Shown here: positions 16,648 to 26,442 of the stretch, in pieces
How the letters are laid out: each line of letters begins with the position of its first letter
How positions within the stretch are numbered: the first letter of the stretch is position 1
From: Janthinobacterium rivuli
GTDB taxonomy: Bacteria; Pseudomonadota; Gammaproteobacteria; Burkholderiales; Burkholderiaceae_D
Assembly: GCF_029690045.1 (NCBI RefSeq)
Contig: NZ_CP121464.1
Span: 2,852,001 to 2,916,000 of the forward strand
Direction: 5' to 3'
Length of the DNA stretch: 64,000 nt
Notes under the pieces: model-generated
Seen by the model: only the letters and a program-made list of their open reading frames with translations
Told to the model about the DNA's origin: nothing
The model's database searches: none
Made by a program: the position numbers and the translations under genes

Positions 16648-18594
16648 ATGAATAATTCCACACAATTTGCCCAGGGCCGCGCGCTGGACGTCATCTGCCT
16701 GGGCCGCCTGGCGGTGGACCTGTACGCGCAGCAGATCGGCAGCACCCTGGAAGACGCCACCAGTTTCGCCAAATACCTGGGCGGCTCGTCGGCGAACATC
16801 GCCTTCGGCACGGCCAGGCTGGGCCTCAAATCGGCCATGCTGTCGAAAGTGGGCGACGACCACATGGGGCGTTTCCTCACTGACACCTTGTCGAAGGAGG
16901 GCTGCGACGTCAGCCACGTCGGCATCGACCGCGATCGCCTGACGGCTTTAGTCATGCTGGGTATCAAGGATAAAAACACCTTTCCCCTGATTTTTTACCG
17001 TGAAAATTGCGCCGACATGGCCATCGACGCATCGTCGGTGGATGCGGCCTTCATTGCGTCGAGCAAGGCCTTGCTCATTACCGGCACGCATTTCTCCACG
17101 GCCGCCATGCACGCCGTCAGCACGCAAGCCTTGCAACTGGCCCGCGCGAACAATGTGCGCACCGTGCTCGACATCGATTACCGGCCCGTGCTGTGGGGCC
17201 TGTCGGGCAAGGCCGATGGCGAAACGCGTTTCGTTTCGAACGAAGGCGTCACCAAACACCTGCAGGCGATCCTGCCTCATTTTGATTTGATCGTCGGCAC
17301 GGAAGAGGAATTCATGATCGCCGGCGGCGGCGCCGACATCATGGCGTCCTTGCGCGCCGTACGGGCCGCCACCCTGGCCACCCTGGTCGTCAAGCGGGGT
17401 CCGCTGGGCAGCGCCGTCATCGACAATGTGGTGCCGGCCAGTTTAGATGACGCCTATAATTACCGCGGCGTGCGCGTGGAAGTGCTGAATGTGCTGGGTG
17501 CGGGCGATGCGTTTCTGTCAGGATTTCTGAAAGGCTGGCTGCGCGGCGAGGATTACGAGGCGTGCTGCCGCTATGCGAATGGCTGCGGCGCCCTGGTCGT
17601 GTCGCGCCACGGCTGCGCGCCGGCCATGCCATCGCCCGTCGAGCTCGACTATTTCCTCGCCAATGCGGCGAAACTGACGCAGCCGGACCAGGACGCGACC
17701 TTGTCGCGCTTGCACCGCACGACGGTGGCGCGCAAACAGTGGGACGAGCTGTGCGTGTTTGCCTTTGACCACCGTACGCAGTTCTTTGAGCTGGCGCAAC
17801 AGACTGGCGCGCCCGAGTCGCGTATTTCGGCCCTGAAGCAATTGATGGTGCAAGCCGTGGCGCAGACGGAAACGGCCTTGCAGCTGGCCGGCAAGACGGG
17901 CGTGCTGATCGATGGCCGCTATGGCGTCGACGCGCTCAACGATGCGACGGGGCGGGGCTGGTGGATCGGCCGTCCCGTTGAGTTGCCGGGATCGAACCCG
18001 CTGCAATTCGACTGGGGCCGTTCCATCGGTTCGCACCTGCTCAGCTGGCCGAAGGAACACGTGATCAAGTGCCTGGTGCAGTTGCATCCGGACGACGCCG
18101 TGGAAAACCGTCTGGAGCAGGAAGCGCAGATCAAGGCCCTGTACGATGCGGCGCAAGTGAGCGGTCACGAACTGTTGCTGGAAGTCATACCGTCGGAAGC
18201 CTTGCCGCACAGTGACGACACGGTCTTGCGCGCCGTCAAGCGCCTGTACAACCTGGGCATTTACCCGGAATGGTGGAAGCTGGAAAGCATGTCGGCCCAG
18301 CAATGGCAAGCCATCGATGCCCTGGTGCACGAGCGCGATCCGCATTGCCGTGGCGTCGTGTTGCTGGGTTTGAACGCACCGATTGCCGCCCTGGCCGCCA
18401 GTTTCGAGCAAGCCAGTGCCAGCCGTACTTGCAAGGGTTTCATGGTTGGCCGCACCATCTTCCAGGAACCGAGCCGCCGCTGGCTGGCCGGGGAACTTGA
18501 CGATGCGGGCCTGATCGCCGCAGTGCGCGCCAACTTCGAGCAGCTCATTAGCTTGTGGCAACGCACGCGCAAGCACCTGGAGTGTGCGGCATGA
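16648..18594 (+). CDS. iolC: 5-Dehydro-2-deoxygluconokinase fused to DUF2090 (IolC bifunctional)
   Basis: 648 residues. Residues 1 to about 325 are a PfkB-family kinase: DVICLGRLAVDLYAQQIGS at the start, GGSSANIAFGTARLG, and the catalytic GAGD at about 284-287 (VLNVLGAGDAFLSGF). It phosphorylates 5-dehydro-2-deoxygluconate at C6. From about residue 355 to the end is a DUF2090 domain (CVFAFDHRTQFFEL ... GVLIDGRYGVDAL ... CKGFMVGRTIF), a TIM-barrel aldolase-like fold that in such fusions is thought to provide the next step (IolJ-type cleavage to DHAP and malonate semialdehyde). No separate iolJ is in the window, consistent with this. Aldolase activity is inference from family. Confidence 0.92.
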   Translation: MNNSTQFAQGRALDVICLGRLAVDLYAQQIGSTLEDATSFAKYLGGSSANIAFGTARLGLKSAMLSKVGDDHMGRFLTDTLSKEGCDVSHVGIDRDRLTALVMLGIKDKNTFPLIFYRENCADMAIDASSVDAAFIASSKALLITGTHFSTAAMHAVSTQALQLARANNVRTVLDIDYRPVLWGLSGKADGETRFVSNEGVTKHLQAILPHFDLIVGTEEEFMIAGGGADIMASLRAVRAATLATLVVKRGPLGSAVIDNVVPASLDDAYNYRGVRVEVLNVLGAGDAFLSGFLKGWLRGEDYEACCRYANGCGALVVSRHGCAPAMPSPVELDYFLANAAKLTQPDQDATLSRLHRTTVARKQWDELCVFAFDHRTQFFELAQQTGAPESRISALKQLMVQAVAQTETALQLAGKTGVLIDGRYGVDALNDATGRGWWIGRPVELPGSNPLQFDWGRSIGSHLLSWPKEHVIKCLVQLHPDDAVENRLEQEAQIKALYDAAQVSGHELLLEVIPSEALPHSDDTVLRAVKRLYNLGIYPEWWKLESMSAQQWQAIDALVHERDPHCRGVVLLGLNAPIAALAASFEQASASRTCKGFMVGRTIFQEPSRRWLAGELDDAGLIAAVRANFEQLISLWQRTRKHLECAA

Positions 18595-20423
18595 AGACCA
18601 CCACGATCAGATTGACCATGGCGCAGGCTCTCGTGCGCTATCTGGCCGCCTTGCGCACGGACGATGGACAGCCGCTGTTCGGCGGCGCTTTTGCCATCTT
18701 TGGCCACGGCAACGTGGCGGGGCTGGGCGAGGCGCTGTATCAATACCGCGACAGCTTTCCCACGTATCGGGCGCATAACGAACAGGCAATGGCGCACTCG
18801 GCCATCGCCTATGCGAAAGCCCACATGCGCCGCCGCATGATGGCCGTGACCAGTTCCATCGGTCCGGGCGCCACCAACTTGTTGACGGCGGCCGCGCTGG
18901 CCCACGTGAACCGCTTGCCGGTATTGCTGTTGCCGGGCGACGTGTTCGTCTCGCGCGCGCCCGATCCCGTGCTGCAGCAGCTGGAAGATGGCACGGATGG
19001 CAGCGTGTCCGTCAACGATGCATTCAAACCTTTATCGCGTTATTTCGACCGCATCGTGTATCCGGAACAGTTACTGACCGCCTTGCCGCGCGCCATTGCC
19101 GCCTTGACGGACCCGGCCGCCTGCGGTCCCGTGACTTTATCCTTGCCGCAAGACGTACAAACGATGGCGTATGACTATCCGGCCGACTTTTTTGAGCCGC
19201 GCATCGTGCGTTTCCGCGCCTTGCCGTCCGTCGAGCAGGAACTGGAAGAGGCGGCGCTGCTGTTGAAAAACGCGAAACAGCCGCTGATACTGGCCGGTGG
19301 CGGCGTGCTGTACGGCCAGGCCAGCGCCGCCTTGCAGGCGTTTGCCGAGCGCCATGGCATTCCCGTGGCCGAAACCCAGGCCGGCAAAAGTTCCTTGCCG
19401 TGGGACCACCCTTTGCAGCTGGGCGCCATCGGCGTGACGGGCTCGCCTGCGGCGAACGCGCTGGCAGCGGACGCGGACGTGGTGCTGGCCGTCGGCACGC
19501 GCTTGCAGGATTTCACGACGGGCTCGAATTCCCTGTTTGCGCAAGCACAACTGGTGAGCCTGAACGTCAACCATTTTGACGCCCTGAAACGCCGTGGCCT
19601 CGGTGTGCAGGCGGATGCGACGCTGGGCTTGCAAGGCCTGTCGCGGTTGCTGGGCAGCTGGAACAGCGCGGGCCAGTGGATGGACCGGGCGCAGCAGGCA
19701 GGGAACGCGTGGCGCGCGACGGTCGCAAGCATCACCGGCAAGCGTGACGTGGCTGGCTTGCCGTACGACGGCGAAGTCATCGGCGCCGTGCAACGCTCAT
19801 CCAAGGATTCCACCAGCAACGACATCGTCGTCTGCGCGGCGGGCACCTTGCCGGCCGAACTGCACAAGCTGTGGCGCACCAGTACGCCGGGCGGCTACCA
19901 CATGGAATACGGCTACTCGTGCATGGGCTATGAAATCGCCGGCGGCCTCGGCGTCAAGATGGCCAAGCCTGAGCGCGAAGTCATCGTCATGGTGGGCGAT
20001 GGCAGCTATCTGATGATGAATTCGGAAATCGCCACCTCCGTCATGCTGGACAAAAAACTCATCATCGTCGTGCTCGACAACCGGGGCTATGGCTGCATCA
20101 ACCGCCTGCAGCAGGCGTGCGGTAATCCTTCGTTCAACAATATGCTGCCCGATAGCGCGCCACACATCGACTTCGCCCTGCATGCACAATCCTTGGGCGC
20201 GCTATCCGAACACGTGGACTCGATTGCCGAGCTGGAACAGGCGATGCTGCGCGCCCGGGCAGCCAGCCGCACGTATCTGATCTGCATCAATACGGACGAC
20301 ACGCGCACGACCGAAGAGGGCGGTTGCTGGTGGGAAGTGGCCGTGCCCGAGGTCTCCACGCAAGCCGGCGTGCAAGCTGCCCGCGCCCGTTATGAACTTG
20401 ACCGCCAAGGACAAATACAATGA
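18591..20423 (+). CDS. iolD: 3D-(3,5/4)-trihydroxycyclohexane-1,2-dione hydrolase
   Basis: 610 residues; start chosen at the ATG overlapping the iolC stop (ATGA). Thiamine-diphosphate enzyme of the acetolactate synthase superfamily. N-terminal pyrimidine domain with GHGNVAGLGEALYQY and the catalytic Glu region HNEQAMAHSAIAYAK; C-terminal cofactor motif starting with MVGDGSYLMMNSEIATSV (GDG...N). It opens the ring of the diketo-inositol to give 5-deoxyglucuronate. Coupled to iolC upstream and iolE downstream. Confidence 0.95.
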   Translation: MKTTTIRLTMAQALVRYLAALRTDDGQPLFGGAFAIFGHGNVAGLGEALYQYRDSFPTYRAHNEQAMAHSAIAYAKAHMRRRMMAVTSSIGPGATNLLTAAALAHVNRLPVLLLPGDVFVSRAPDPVLQQLEDGTDGSVSVNDAFKPLSRYFDRIVYPEQLLTALPRAIAALTDPAACGPVTLSLPQDVQTMAYDYPADFFEPRIVRFRALPSVEQELEEAALLLKNAKQPLILAGGGVLYGQASAALQAFAERHGIPVAETQAGKSSLPWDHPLQLGAIGVTGSPAANALAADADVVLAVGTRLQDFTTGSNSLFAQAQLVSLNVNHFDALKRRGLGVQADATLGLQGLSRLLGSWNSAGQWMDRAQQAGNAWRATVASITGKRDVAGLPYDGEVIGAVQRSSKDSTSNDIVVCAAGTLPAELHKLWRTSTPGGYHMEYGYSCMGYEIAGGLGVKMAKPEREVIVMVGDGSYLMMNSEIATSVMLDKKLIIVVLDNRGYGCINRLQQACGNPSFNNMLPDSAPHIDFALHAQSLGALSEHVDSIAELEQAMLRARAASRTYLICINTDDTRTTEEGGCWWEVAVPEVSTQAGVQAARARYELDRQGQIQ

Positions 20424-21340
20424 ACGCACCGACATGGAATGTGAAGATCGGCATCAACCCGATCTCGTGGATGAACGACGATTTGCCCAGCCTGGGCGGC
20501 GAAACCCCGCTGGAAACGGCCCTCAAGGAAGGCGCCGAGATCGGCTATGTGGGCTTTGAACTGGGCAACAAGTTTCCGAAAGATGCCCCGGCCCTGAACG
20601 CGGTGCTGGGCAAATACAATCTTGCCTGTGTTTCCGGCTGGTATTCGGGTCGGTTGGCCCATCGCTCGGTGGAAGAGGAAATCGCCGCCGTGGCATCGCA
20701 CTTGCGCTTGCTGGCCGACAGCGGCGCCACCGTCATGGTCTACGGCGAAGTGGCTGACGCCATCCAGGGCGAAGCGCGCCCTTTGTATAAACGCCCCCGT
20801 TTCCAGTCGCAGCAGCAGTGGCAGGACTACGCCGACAAATTGACGGCGTTTGCGAAGCACTTGCTCGACAACGGCGTGCGGCTTGCCTATCACCATCATA
20901 TGGGGGCCTATGTGGAAACCCCGGCTGACGTGGATCAGCTGATGGCCTTGACGGGGCCGGAAGTGGGCTTGTTGTTTGATACGGGTCATATCACCTTTGC
21001 GGGCGGCGATGCGCTGGCGGTGCTGAACAAACATATTGACAGGATTTGCCATGTGCATTGCAAGGATGTGCGCCCCAACGTGGTGAAACTGGCCCGCAAT
21101 GGCCACTGGAGCTTCCTGCAAGCAGTCATCAACGGGGCCTTCAGCGTGCCGGGCGACGGCAGCATCGACTTCCCGGCCATCCTCACGCGTCTGTATCTGC
21201 ACGGCTACGAGGGCTGGCTGGTGGTGGAAGCGGAGCAGGACCCGGCCGTCGCACCGAGCTACGAATACGCGAAGCTGGGCCACGATTACCTGGCCAAGCT
21301 CGTCAATGCGATTCCCCGCTTGAAACGGGAGGCGGCATGA
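20420..21340 (+). CDS. iolE: myo-Inosose-2 dehydratase
   Basis: 306 residues; ATGA overlap with iolD. Sugar-phosphate isomerase/epimerase-like TIM barrel: KIGINPISWMNDDLPSLGGE at the N-terminus, LAYHHHMGAYVETPADVD, LLFDTGHITFAGGD, and HVHCKDVRPNVV metal-ligand blocks. It dehydrates 2-keto-myo-inositol to 3D-(3,5/4)-trihydroxycyclohexane-1,2-dione, the substrate of IolD. Followed directly by iolB with another ATGA overlap. Confidence 0.95.
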   Translation: MNAPTWNVKIGINPISWMNDDLPSLGGETPLETALKEGAEIGYVGFELGNKFPKDAPALNAVLGKYNLACVSGWYSGRLAHRSVEEEIAAVASHLRLLADSGATVMVYGEVADAIQGEARPLYKRPRFQSQQQWQDYADKLTAFAKHLLDNGVRLAYHHHMGAYVETPADVDQLMALTGPEVGLLFDTGHITFAGGDALAVLNKHIDRICHVHCKDVRPNVVKLARNGHWSFLQAVINGAFSVPGDGSIDFPAILTRLYLHGYEGWLVVEAEQDPAVAPSYEYAKLGHDYLAKLVNAIPRLKREAA

Positions 21341-22137
21341 GTCCGCTGCTGGTCAAAGCGGACAAGGCCGGCGGCAAGATCGTCGAGGTGACGCCCGAGT
21401 CGGCCGGCTGGACGCATGTCGGTTTCGCCGCGCATCGGCTGGCCGCCGGCGAGTCCCTGAACCTGGAGACGGGCAGCCGCGAACTGTGCATCGTCGTGTT
21501 GACGGGCACGGTCACCGTGCAGGCTGGCGAACAGAGCTGGGAAGCCATCGGCAATCGCGCCAGCGTTTTTGAAGACATCTCACCCTACGCCGTGTATGTC
21601 CCATTGGAAACCAAGGTCAGCATCACGGCGGTGAGCGCTGCGGAAGTGGCGCTGTGCAGCGCGCCGGCCACAACCCAGCGTCCGGCGCGCCTGATCGAGC
21701 CATCGACCATGACGCGCTCCGTGCGCGGCAAGGGCGCCAACACGCGTTATGTGTGCGACATCCTGCCGCAGACGGCCGAGGCGGACGGCTTGCTGGTGGT
21801 CGAGGTGGTTACGCCGTCCGGCCATTCATCGAGCTATCCGCCGCACAAGCACGACAGCGACAATGTGCCGCTGGAAAGTTCTCTGGAAGAAACGTATTAC
21901 CACCGCCTCAATCCGGAGCAGGGCTTTGCCTACCAAAGAGTCTACACGGACGACCGTTCCATCGATGAAGCCATGGCCGTGGAAAACCACGACGTGGTGA
22001 TGGTGCCCAGGGGCTACCACCCCGTGACCGTGCCGTATGGCTACGATGGCTATTACCTGAACGTGATGGCCGGCCCCAAGCGGGTCTGGCATTTCAAGAA
22101 CGACCCGGCCCATGAATGGCTGATGAATACCAAATAA
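21337..22137 (+). CDS. iolB: 5-Deoxy-glucuronate isomerase
   Basis: 266 residues from the ATG at 21337 behind GGGAGGCGGC and overlapping the iolE stop; a longer reading frame upstream is only overlap with iolE. Double cupin protein: [36 protein letters not shown] (HxH metal ligands), [20 protein letters not shown] and [20 protein letters not shown]. It isomerises 5-deoxyglucuronate to 5-dehydro-2-deoxygluconate, the substrate of IolC. Confidence 0.95.
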   Translation: MSPLLVKADKAGGKIVEVTPESAGWTHVGFAAHRLAAGESLNLETGSRELCIVVLTGTVTVQAGEQSWEAIGNRASVFEDISPYAVYVPLETKVSITAVSAAEVALCSAPATTQRPARLIEPSTMTRSVRGKGANTRYVCDILPQTAEADGLLVVEVVTPSGHSSSYPPHKHDSDNVPLESSLEETYYHRLNPEQGFAYQRVYTDDRSIDEAMAVENHDVVMVPRGYHPVTVPYGYDGYYLNVMAGPKRVWHFKNDPAHEWLMNTK

Positions 22138-22147
22138 AGGAACTGCA

Positions 22148-23647
22148 ATGACAACGCAACAGATCGGCCACTTTATTGGTGGCAACCCCATGGCTTCGCG
22201 CTCCGAGCGCACGAGCGACGTCTTCAATCCCGCCACGGGCGCCGTGACGGCCAAGGTGGCGCTGGCCACGCCTTCCGAACTGAACGCGGCCGTGGCCGCC
22301 GCCCATGCGGCGTTTCCCGCCTGGTCGCAAACCTCGCCGCTGCGCCGCGCCAGGGTCATGTTCAAATTCAAGGAATTGCTGGAAGAGCATGCCGACCAGC
22401 TGGCCGCCCTGATCACGGCGGAGCACGGCAAAGTCTTCACGGATGCGAAAGGCGAAGTCACGCGCGGCATCGAAGTGGTGGAATTTGCTTGCGGCATCCC
22501 GCAAATGATGAAGGGAGAGTATTCGGAGCAAGTGGCCGGCGGCATCGATGCCTGGTCCATCCGCCAGGCGCTCGGTGTCTGCGTCGGCATCACGCCCTTC
22601 AACTTTCCCGTGATGGTGCCGATGTGGATGTTTCCGATGGCGATTGCCTGCGGCAATACCTTTGTCTTGAAACCATCGGAGCGTGATCCGTCGGCCAGCT
22701 TGCTGCTGGCGCAACTGCTGACGGATGCTGGCTTGCCGGACGGCGTCTTCAACGTGGTGCAGGGAGATAAAGAGGCCGTGGACGGCTTGCTGCACCACCC
22801 GGACGTGCGCGCCGTCAGCTTTGTCGGTTCCACGCCGATTGCCGAGTATATTTATGCGACGGGCTGCGCGCAGGGCAAGCGCGTGCAAGCGCTCGGCGGC
22901 GCGAAAAATCACATGGTCGTCATGCCGGACGCGGATATTCCCCAGACGGTCGACGCCCTGATGGGCGCCGCGTTTGGCTCGGCCGGCGAGCGCTGCATGG
23001 CCATATCCGTCGTCGTGGCGGTGGGCAATGTGGCGGATCAACTGGTCGAAGCCTTGGTGCCGCGCATCGCCGCCCTGAAAATCACGCAAGGCATGGATCT
23101 GTCGGCCGAGATGGGGCCTGTCGTCACGCAAGTGCACAAGGAGAAGATCGCCGGCTATATCGCCAAGGGTGTGGAAGAGGGCGCCAAGCTGGTGGCCGAC
23201 GGGCGCGGTTTCGTCTTGCCCGGCCACGAAAACGGCTTTTTCCTTGGCGGCAGCCTGTTCGACCATGTCACGCCGGAAATGACGATTTATAAAGAGGAAA
23301 TCTTCGGCCCCGTGCTGTGCATCGTGCGCGTGCCCGATTTCGCCACGGCGCTGGACCTGGTCAATGCGCATGAATATGGCAACGGCACGGCCATTTACAC
23401 GCGCGACGGCAATACGGCGCGCGAATACACGCATCGCGTGCAGGTCGGCATGGTCGGCGTTAACGTGCCGATCCCCGTGCCGATGGCCTTCCACAGTTTC
23501 GGCGGCTGGAAGCGCAGCCTGTTCGGCGACCACCATGCGCATGGCCCGGAATCGGTGCGTTTCTATACGAAACAAAAGGCCGTCACGCAGCGCTGGCCCG
23601 CCTCGACGGCTGCTGGTGCCGAGTTTGCCATGCCGACCCTGAAGTAA
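22148..23647 (+). CDS. iolA: Methylmalonate-semialdehyde dehydrogenase (CoA acylating)
   Basis: 499 residues; starts 10 bases after iolB with AAAGGAAC as ribosome-binding site. Aldehyde dehydrogenase fold with [19 protein letters not shown] (substrate channel typical of MMSDH), [14 protein letters not shown] (NAD site), catalytic Cys at about residue 283 in [10 protein letters not shown], and [14 protein letters not shown]. It converts malonate semialdehyde to acetyl-CoA (and methylmalonate semialdehyde to propionyl-CoA), finishing the inositol route. Also called mmsA. Confidence 0.94.
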   Translation: MTTQQIGHFIGGNPMASRSERTSDVFNPATGAVTAKVALATPSELNAAVAAAHAAFPAWSQTSPLRRARVMFKFKELLEEHADQLAALITAEHGKVFTDAKGEVTRGIEVVEFACGIPQMMKGEYSEQVAGGIDAWSIRQALGVCVGITPFNFPVMVPMWMFPMAIACGNTFVLKPSERDPSASLLLAQLLTDAGLPDGVFNVVQGDKEAVDGLLHHPDVRAVSFVGSTPIAEYIYATGCAQGKRVQALGGAKNHMVVMPDADIPQTVDALMGAAFGSAGERCMAISVVVAVGNVADQLVEALVPRIAALKITQGMDLSAEMGPVVTQVHKEKIAGYIAKGVEEGAKLVADGRGFVLPGHENGFFLGGSLFDHVTPEMTIYKEEIFGPVLCIVRVPDFATALDLVNAHEYGNGTAIYTRDGNTAREYTHRVQVGMVGVNVPIPVPMAFHSFGGWKRSLFGDHHAHGPESVRFYTKQKAVTQRWPASTAAGAEFAMPTLK

Positions 23648-23684
23648 AGCACCATGTAAATCCGGCTGGTTCGCTTCTTGCTTA

Positions 23685-23712
23685 CTGCAATGGTTGTGTT
23701 TAGCCATTGCAG
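23685..23712 (+). promoter_or_regulatory. Hairpin in the nasT leader
   Basis: CTGCAATGG and CCATTGCAG form a perfect 9-bp stem; two more pairs (one G-T) can close it to a six-base loop GTGTTT. It ends 9 bases before the nasT ATG and no classical ribosome-binding site is visible between. NasT-type ANTAR proteins bind hexaloop hairpins, but the loop lacks the expected A1 and G4, so autoregulation is only a possibility; it may instead end the iol transcript. Confidence 0.45.
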
Positions 23713-23721
23713 ATCGCTCCC

Positions 23722-24360
23722 ATGACGTCCAGCCGTACCCAGCCTTTGCGCATCGTTGTCGTCAACACCATCGTCGAGCACGGCGTGCACGAGAATGCTG
23801 CATTGGCTGCTCAGGTGCAGCGCGGCAATGCTTTGCGCATCGGTTTGCTGGAATCGGGCTTCGACATCGTCGCCTCGCTGCCAGCCGACCTCTACCTTCC
23901 CGAGCGCATCGCGCAACTGCAGCCTGACCTCATCATCATCGACGCCGAATCGGACGCGCGCGACGTGCTCGAGCACATCGTCATCGCCACGCGCGACGAG
24001 CGCCGTCCCATCGTCCTGTTTACCGAAGACGGCGCCACGGCCAGCATCGACGCGGCCATGGCGGCCGGCGTATCCGCCTATATCGTGGCCGGCTTGCAGG
24101 CCGAGCGCATCCAGCCCGTGTTGAATGTGGCGCTGGCGCGCTTTCGCCAGGAAGAAAAATTGCGCGCCGAATTGCTCGACACGCGGCACAAGCTGCAGGA
24201 ACGCAAGGTGATCGAACGGGCCAAGGGCCTGTTGATGACGCATCACGGCTTCACGGAAGAGCAGGCTTACCAGCGCTTGCGCAGCATGGCCATGAACAAG
24301 AAACTCAAGCTGGCGGACATCGCCCAGCGCATCCTCGACGTGGAAGATTTGCTGGGATGA
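23722..24360 (+). CDS. nasT: ANTAR-domain response regulator / antiterminator NasT
   Basis: About 212 residues from the ATG at 23722 (an upstream TTG is less likely). N-terminal receiver-like domain (LRIVVVNTIVE, LIIIDAESDARDVLEHIVIA, RRPIVLFTED, AAGVSAYIVAGL) and C-terminal ANTAR RNA-binding helices (ERKVIERAKGLLMTHHGFTE followed by EQAYQRLRSMAM). NasT binds leader RNA of nitrate assimilation genes and prevents termination when released by NasS. It sits 100 bases before a nasS-like gene, so the pair is complete. The regulated nasA/nirB genes are not in the window. Confidence 0.88.
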   Translation: MTSSRTQPLRIVVVNTIVEHGVHENAALAAQVQRGNALRIGLLESGFDIVASLPADLYLPERIAQLQPDLIIIDAESDARDVLEHIVIATRDERRPIVLFTEDGATASIDAAMAAGVSAYIVAGLQAERIQPVLNVALARFRQEEKLRAELLDTRHKLQERKVIERAKGLLMTHHGFTEEQAYQRLRSMAMNKKLKLADIAQRILDVEDLLG

Positions 24361-24460
24361 GCGGGTATGCCAATTTTATGACGTGGTTTTATGACATATC
24401 GTGGTGCAGTGCACTGTATTGGTGCAATGCTGCCAGCAAGGTCAGGTAAAGGAATCCAGT

Positions 24461-25651
24461 ATGACAGAGCAAGCGGGTAACCCGGTGGCAAGCAGCGTCC
24501 ACGTGATGCGATCGCTGCATCCGGAAAAACAGACGATACGCATCGGCTATCTGCCGCTGACCGATTGCGCCTCGCTGGTGATGGCGGCTAAGCTGGGCCT
24601 GGATGAAAAATACGGCATCAAGATCGAACTGAGCCGGGAGATGTCGTGGGCCGGCGTGCGCGACAAATTGAACAGCGGCGAACTCGACGCTGCCCACGTG
24701 TTGTACGGTCTCGTGTATGGCGTGCAGATGGGCATCGGCGGGCAACAGCACGACATGGCCGTGCTGATGAACCTCAATCACAGCGGCCAGGCCGTCACCC
24801 TGTCGGCGGCGCTGGCGCGCGAGGGCGCCCACGATGGCGCCTTGCTGGCGCGCCACATGCGCGCCGCGGCGCGGCCATTTGCGTTTGCGCATACTTTTCC
24901 AACTGGCAACCACGCGATGCTGCTGCAATACTGGCTGGCCGCGCATGGCATCGATCCGCTGCGCGACGCGCGCGTGATGACGGTGCCGCCGTCGCAGATG
25001 GTGGCCGCCTTGCGCGCAGGCCAGATGGATGGCTTTTGCGCCGGCGAACCGTGGGGCTACAAGGCCATCGTCGATGGCGTGGGCGTGACTGCCACCACCA
25101 GCGGCGCCATCTGGCCCGACCATCCGGGCAAGGTGCTGGGCACCAGCGCCGCGTTTGCGCAGCAGCATCCGAACAGCTGCCGCGCCCTGATCGCCGCCGT
25201 GCTCGAAGCGGGGCGCTGGATCGACGCCAGCGACAGCAACCGGCTGGCCATGGCGGCCACCCTGGCCGAGCCCGCTTATCTGCATACGCCGCAGGAAACC
25301 CTGGCGCCGCGCATCCTCGGCCATTACCAGGATGGCCTGGGCAAGACCTGGGACGAGGCGCACGGCTTGCGGTTTTACGGCGATGGCGCCGTGAATTTCC
25401 CTTACCTGTCCGACGGCATGTGGTTCATGACCCAGCACCGGCGCTGGGGCTTGCTGCGCGACGAACCCGATTATGTGGCGGTGGCAAGGCAAGTCAACCG
25501 CATCGACCTGTACCGCCAGGCGGCGGAAATGACGGCCACGCCCCTACCCAAGGCGCCCATGCGCAGCTCGACCCTGTGCGACGGCGTCGTGTGGGACGGC
25601 AGCGCGCCGGAAGCGTACGCGGCATCGTTTGCCATCGGTCACTTTTTTTAA
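24461..25651 (+). CDS. nasS: Nitrate/nitrite sensor NasS (NrtA-like, cytoplasmic)
   Basis: 396 residues from ATG 24461 behind GGTAAAGGAATCC. Related to nitrate ABC binding proteins NrtA/CmpA (IRIGYLPLTDCASLVMAAKL near the N-terminus, MDGFCAGEPWGYKAI, NFPYLSDGMWFMTQHRRWGL). It has no signal peptide or Tat motif, which separates the sensor NasS from transport NrtA. With NasT upstream, the known role is to sequester NasT until nitrate or nitrite binds. Its TAA overlaps by one base a non-preferred ATG of the next gene, implying coupling to cobA. Confidence 0.85.
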   Translation: MTEQAGNPVASSVHVMRSLHPEKQTIRIGYLPLTDCASLVMAAKLGLDEKYGIKIELSREMSWAGVRDKLNSGELDAAHVLYGLVYGVQMGIGGQQHDMAVLMNLNHSGQAVTLSAALAREGAHDGALLARHMRAAARPFAFAHTFPTGNHAMLLQYWLAAHGIDPLRDARVMTVPPSQMVAALRAGQMDGFCAGEPWGYKAIVDGVGVTATTSGAIWPDHPGKVLGTSAAFAQQHPNSCRALIAAVLEAGRWIDASDSNRLAMAATLAEPAYLHTPQETLAPRILGHYQDGLGKTWDEAHGLRFYGDGAVNFPYLSDGMWFMTQHRRWGLLRDEPDYVAVARQVNRIDLYRQAAEMTATPLPKAPMRSSTLCDGVVWDGSAPEAYAASFAIGHFF

Positions 25652-25665
25652 TGGGAGATTTCATC

Positions 25666-26442
25666 ATGGCGCAATGTGGTAGCGTGACACTGGTCGGCGC
25701 CGGGCCCGGCGACCCGGACCTGCTGACGATCAAGGCAGTGAAGGCCATCGCGCGGGCCGACGTCGTGCTGATCGACGACCTCGTCAACCCGGCCATCCTC
25801 GCGCATGCGGCACAAGGCGTGCGCGTGGTCGAGGTGGGCAAGCGGGGCGGCTGCGCGTCCACGCCGCAAGCGTTCATCGAACGCCTGATGCTGTCCGAAG
25901 CGCGCGCCGGCCTGCACGTGGTGCGCCTGAAAGGGGGCGACCCTTATCTGTTCGGGCGCGGCGGCGAAGAGCGCGCCTATCTGCGCAGCCACGGCGTGGC
26001 CGTCGACGTGATCCCCGGCATCAGCAGCGGCCTGGCCGCGCCAACGGCCATCGGCGTGCCGCTGACGCACCGCGGCTGGAGCCAGGGCGCCATCTTCGTC
26101 ACGGGTCACGGCAAGGATAGCGCGTCGGAACCGAACTGGCTTGCGCTGGCGCAAAGCGGCCTCACCCTCGTCATCTACATGGGCGTGGCCAGGGTGGCCG
26201 CCATCCAGGCCGGCTTGCTGGCCGGCGGCATGGCGCCGGGCACGCCCGTGGCCGTGGTGCAATCGGCCAGCCTGCCGGCCCAGCGCCAGTTGCTCAGCAC
26301 TTTGCACGCCTTGCCAGATGACTTGCAAACCAGCGGCCTGGGCAGCCCCAGCATCATCGTCGTGGGCGACGTGGTGCGCTGCGCCGATGCCTGGGATGAG
26401 CAGACGATGACGACAGCACTGCGTGCTGTATGCCAAACTTGA
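25666..26442 (+). CDS. cobA: Uroporphyrinogen-III C-methyltransferase
   Basis: 258 residues; start at 25666 selected because GGGAG stands 8 bases before it. SAM-dependent tetrapyrrole methylase motifs: LVGAGPGDPDLLTIKAVKAI, VEVGKRGG, VRLKGGDPYLFGRGGEE, PGISSGLAAPTAIGVPLTHR. It makes precorrin-2, the precursor of siroheme, the cofactor of assimilatory nitrite reductase; this matches its place behind nasT-nasS. Single-domain (SUMT) rather than a CysG fusion. Confidence 0.93.
   Translation: MAQCGSVTLVGAGPGDPDLLTIKAVKAIARADVVLIDDLVNPAILAHAAQGVRVVEVGKRGGCASTPQAFIERLMLSEARAGLHVVRLKGGDPYLFGRGGEERAYLRSHGVAVDVIPGISSGLAAPTAIGVPLTHRGWSQGAIFVTGHGKDSASEPNWLALAQSGLTLVIYMGVARVAAIQAGLLAGGMAPGTPVAVVQSASLPAQRQLLSTLHALPDDLQTSGLGSPSIIVVGDVVRCADAWDEQTMTTALRAVCQT

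Noticed and set aside
14708..16663. 651-codon minus-strand frame opposite the inositol permease and ATPase
   Set aside because: Antisense shadow rich in His, Gln and Asp; no motif.
24646..26442. A 598-codon frame that appears to fuse an unknown protein to CobA
   Set aside because: The first part is an out-of-frame reading of nasS; CobA has its own start and ribosome-binding site at 25666.
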